Part shown: one piece after another, positions 62,945-64,000 of the stretch
Layout: each line of letters starts with the position of its first letter
Position numbering within the stretch: position 1 is the stretch's first letter
Assembly (NCBI RefSeq): GCF_025457605.1
Contig: NZ_JAMZFY010000001.1
Coordinates: forward strand, 434,001 to 498,000
Direction of reading: 5' to 3'
Source: Haloarcula laminariae
Lineage (GTDB): Archaea > Halobacteriota > Halobacteria > Halobacteriales > Haloarculaceae
Length of the DNA stretch: 64,000 nt
Notes under the pieces: model-generated
The model's database searches: none
The model's input: the letters and a program-made list of their open reading frames with translations, nothing else
Told to the model about the DNA's origin: nothing
Position numbers and translations under genes: made by a program

Positions 62945-63213
62945 CCCTCGTCGGGCAGCAGCTCCTCGACAATAGTCCTCGCGGCCGCGACGTGTTCGTC
63001 GGCGGCCTCGTCGCCGGTCGATTCGACGTTTGCAAGCAGGTGCCCGACTTTCTCCAGCCGCTCCCGTCGTACCGGCGCGTCCATGTTCCCGTCGGCGACC
63101 TCGCCCGCGATGGCCTCGGCCTCGCCGAGCCAGCGACTCGCGGTGCGCTCGACCGGTCGCTCCGCAGTCGCAGCTAGGTGGTCGTACAGGTCCCGCAGAC
63201 GCGTCTCGTTCAT
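62941..63213 (-). CDS. Small helical protein, haloarchaeal
   Basis: 90 residues from the ATG at 63213, helical and acidic (LRDLYDHLAATAERPVERTA, DEHVAAARTIVEELLPDEG). Opposite strand within the cobalamin cluster; its end overlaps the cobO stop by 4 bases. No family known to me. Confidence 0.55.
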   Translation of the reverse strand: MNETRLRDLYDHLAATAERPVERTASRWLGEAEAIAGEVADGNMDAPVRRERLEKVGHLLANVESTGDEAADEHVAAARTIVEELLPDEG

Positions 63214-63288
63214 ACGGCAGCCAGACGCGCCGACCCGAAATAACCGCCGCCGAACCACTCATGTCTACGGCGCTCCCAGTCCCGATAG

Positions 63289-64000
63289 ATGGCGACGACT
63301 CTCCTGGTCGCTGGAACTGCTTCACACGTGGGAAAGAGCACGGTAGCGGCCGGGCTCTGTCGCCTGCTCGCCGACCGTGGCGTGTCGGTCGCGCCGTTCA
63401 AGGCCCAGAACATGAGCAACAACGCCCGGGCGACCCCGGGCGGTGAAATCGGCGTCTCCCAGTACGTTCAGGCCCGCGCGGCCCGGGTCGCTCCCTCGAC
63501 CGACCACAACCCCGTCCTGCTCAAGCCCCGCGGCGACGGGGAGTCACAGCTGGTCGTCGACGGGACGGCGGTCGGCAACTACGCCGCCGGGAGCTACTAC
63601 GAGGATCACTGGGCGGATGCGCTGGCCGCGGCCGAGGCCGCTCACGGACGGCTCGCCGCCGACCGCGACGTCGTCGTCGCGGAGGGCGCCGGCTCCATCG
63701 CCGAGATAAATCTCCACCACCGGGACCTCGCGAACGTCGAGACGGCCCGCTTTGCTGACGCCGATATCCTCCTCGTAGCGGACATCGAACGGGGCGGCGT
63801 CTTCGCCTCGCTCGTCGGGACGCTCGAACTCGTCCCCGAGGACATCCGCGAGCGAATCGCCGGCGCCGTCGTCACGAAGTTCCGGGGGGACAGGTCGCTG
63901 CTCGACCCCGGTCTCGACGCCTTCGAGGAGCGAACGGGCGTTCCGGTGGTCGGCGTGCTCCCCTACGACGACCCCGGCCTCCCCGAGGAGGACAGCGTCG
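63289..64000 (+). CDS. cbiP: Cobyric acid synthase CbiP (partial)
   Basis: Open to the window end, 237 codons seen. Starts [22 protein letters not shown] (P-loop), then [22 protein letters not shown] and [14 protein letters not shown], the amide-transferring ATPase half of CbiP/CobQ. The glutaminase half lies beyond the edge. It amidates adenosyl-cobyrinic acid a,c-diamide. Confidence 0.92.
   Translation, partial: MATTLLVAGTASHVGKSTVAAGLCRLLADRGVSVAPFKAQNMSNNARATPGGEIGVSQYVQARAARVAPSTDHNPVLLKPRGDGESQLVVDGTAVGNYAAGSYYEDHWADALAAAEAAHGRLAADRDVVVAEGAGSIAEINLHHRDLANVETARFADADILLVADIERGGVFASLVGTLELVPEDIRERIAGAVVTKFRGDRSLLDPGLDAFEERTGVPVVGVLPYDDPGLPEEDSV

Noticed and set aside
1-64000. CRISPR arrays, insertion sequences, rRNA genes
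   Set aside because: No regularly spaced repeats, transposase motifs or rRNA sequence were seen on either strand.

Overview
The window is chromosomal DNA of a halophilic archaeon (class Halobacteria). The evidence is very high GC, strongly acidic proteins, TATA boxes about 25-30 nt upstream of many start codons (leaderless transcripts), several bacterio-opsin-activator (HTH_10) regulators, halocyanins, a TFB, ribosomal protein L15e, a RIO2 kinase and FtsZ2 with its CdrS/CdrL regulators. A Haloarcula-like genus would fit, but I cannot fix the genus from sequence alone. I see no insertion sequence, CRISPR array or rRNA.

Layout. 0-10.6 kb: a zinc-ribbon protein, two exported proteins of lower GC than their surroundings (PKD protein and lipoprotein), a rhodanese/metallo-beta-lactamase fusion, an ABC transporter with a divergent HxlR regulator, and an RNB ribonuclease. 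10.7-14.9 kb: an arsenic locus, arsD-arsA plus two small Cys-tailed proteins on the minus strand and arsR-arsC on the plus strand, with no efflux permease in view. 15.1-20.2 kb: a Bat-like PAS/GAF sensor-regulator followed by crtB, crtY and blh, which make retinal via phytoene and beta-carotene. 20.2-27.5 kb: small zinc proteins, L15e, a D-2-hydroxyacid dehydrogenase, an HTH_10 regulator, tfb, an epimerase, a halocyanin and RIO2.

27.7-32.2 kb: lrp-dabB-dabA, a DAB-type inorganic-carbon uptake system with a perfect inverted repeat at its promoter. 32.4-33.3 kb: thioesterase and msrA. 33.4-40.9 kb: a respiratory block with a divergent operator. The minus arm holds a tiny membrane protein, a SafE-like protein and a CcoI/FixI-type copper ATPase; the plus arm holds a double-halocyanin membrane protein, CuA subunit II, ba3-type subunit I and a membrane-anchored partner. 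This looks like an oxidase together with its copper supply. An orphan nuoCD and another HTH_10 regulator follow.

43.3-52.6 kb: lipoate ligase, endonuclease IV, a methyltransferase, a lipoprotein, a hydrolase, a second large Bat-like regulator, the tRNA thiolase NcsA and a pilin-like protein carrying a predicted beta-propeller. 52.6-54.9 kb: the cell-division locus cdrL-cdrS-ftsZ2 with a palindromic operator. 55.3 kb: tRNA-Tyr with a 25-bp copy of its 3' end 123 bp downstream, next to an ATP-grasp gene and AT-richer spacers. 57.5-64.0 kb: a tightly overlapping cobalamin nucleotide-loop assembly and salvage operon (HAD, cbiB, cobS, cobY, cobD, cbiZ, cobO, cbiP), with the last gene cut by the window end.

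Start codons were chosen from domain boundaries, overlaps and TATA spacing, and some are uncertain as noted. Family names come from recognition, not database searches.
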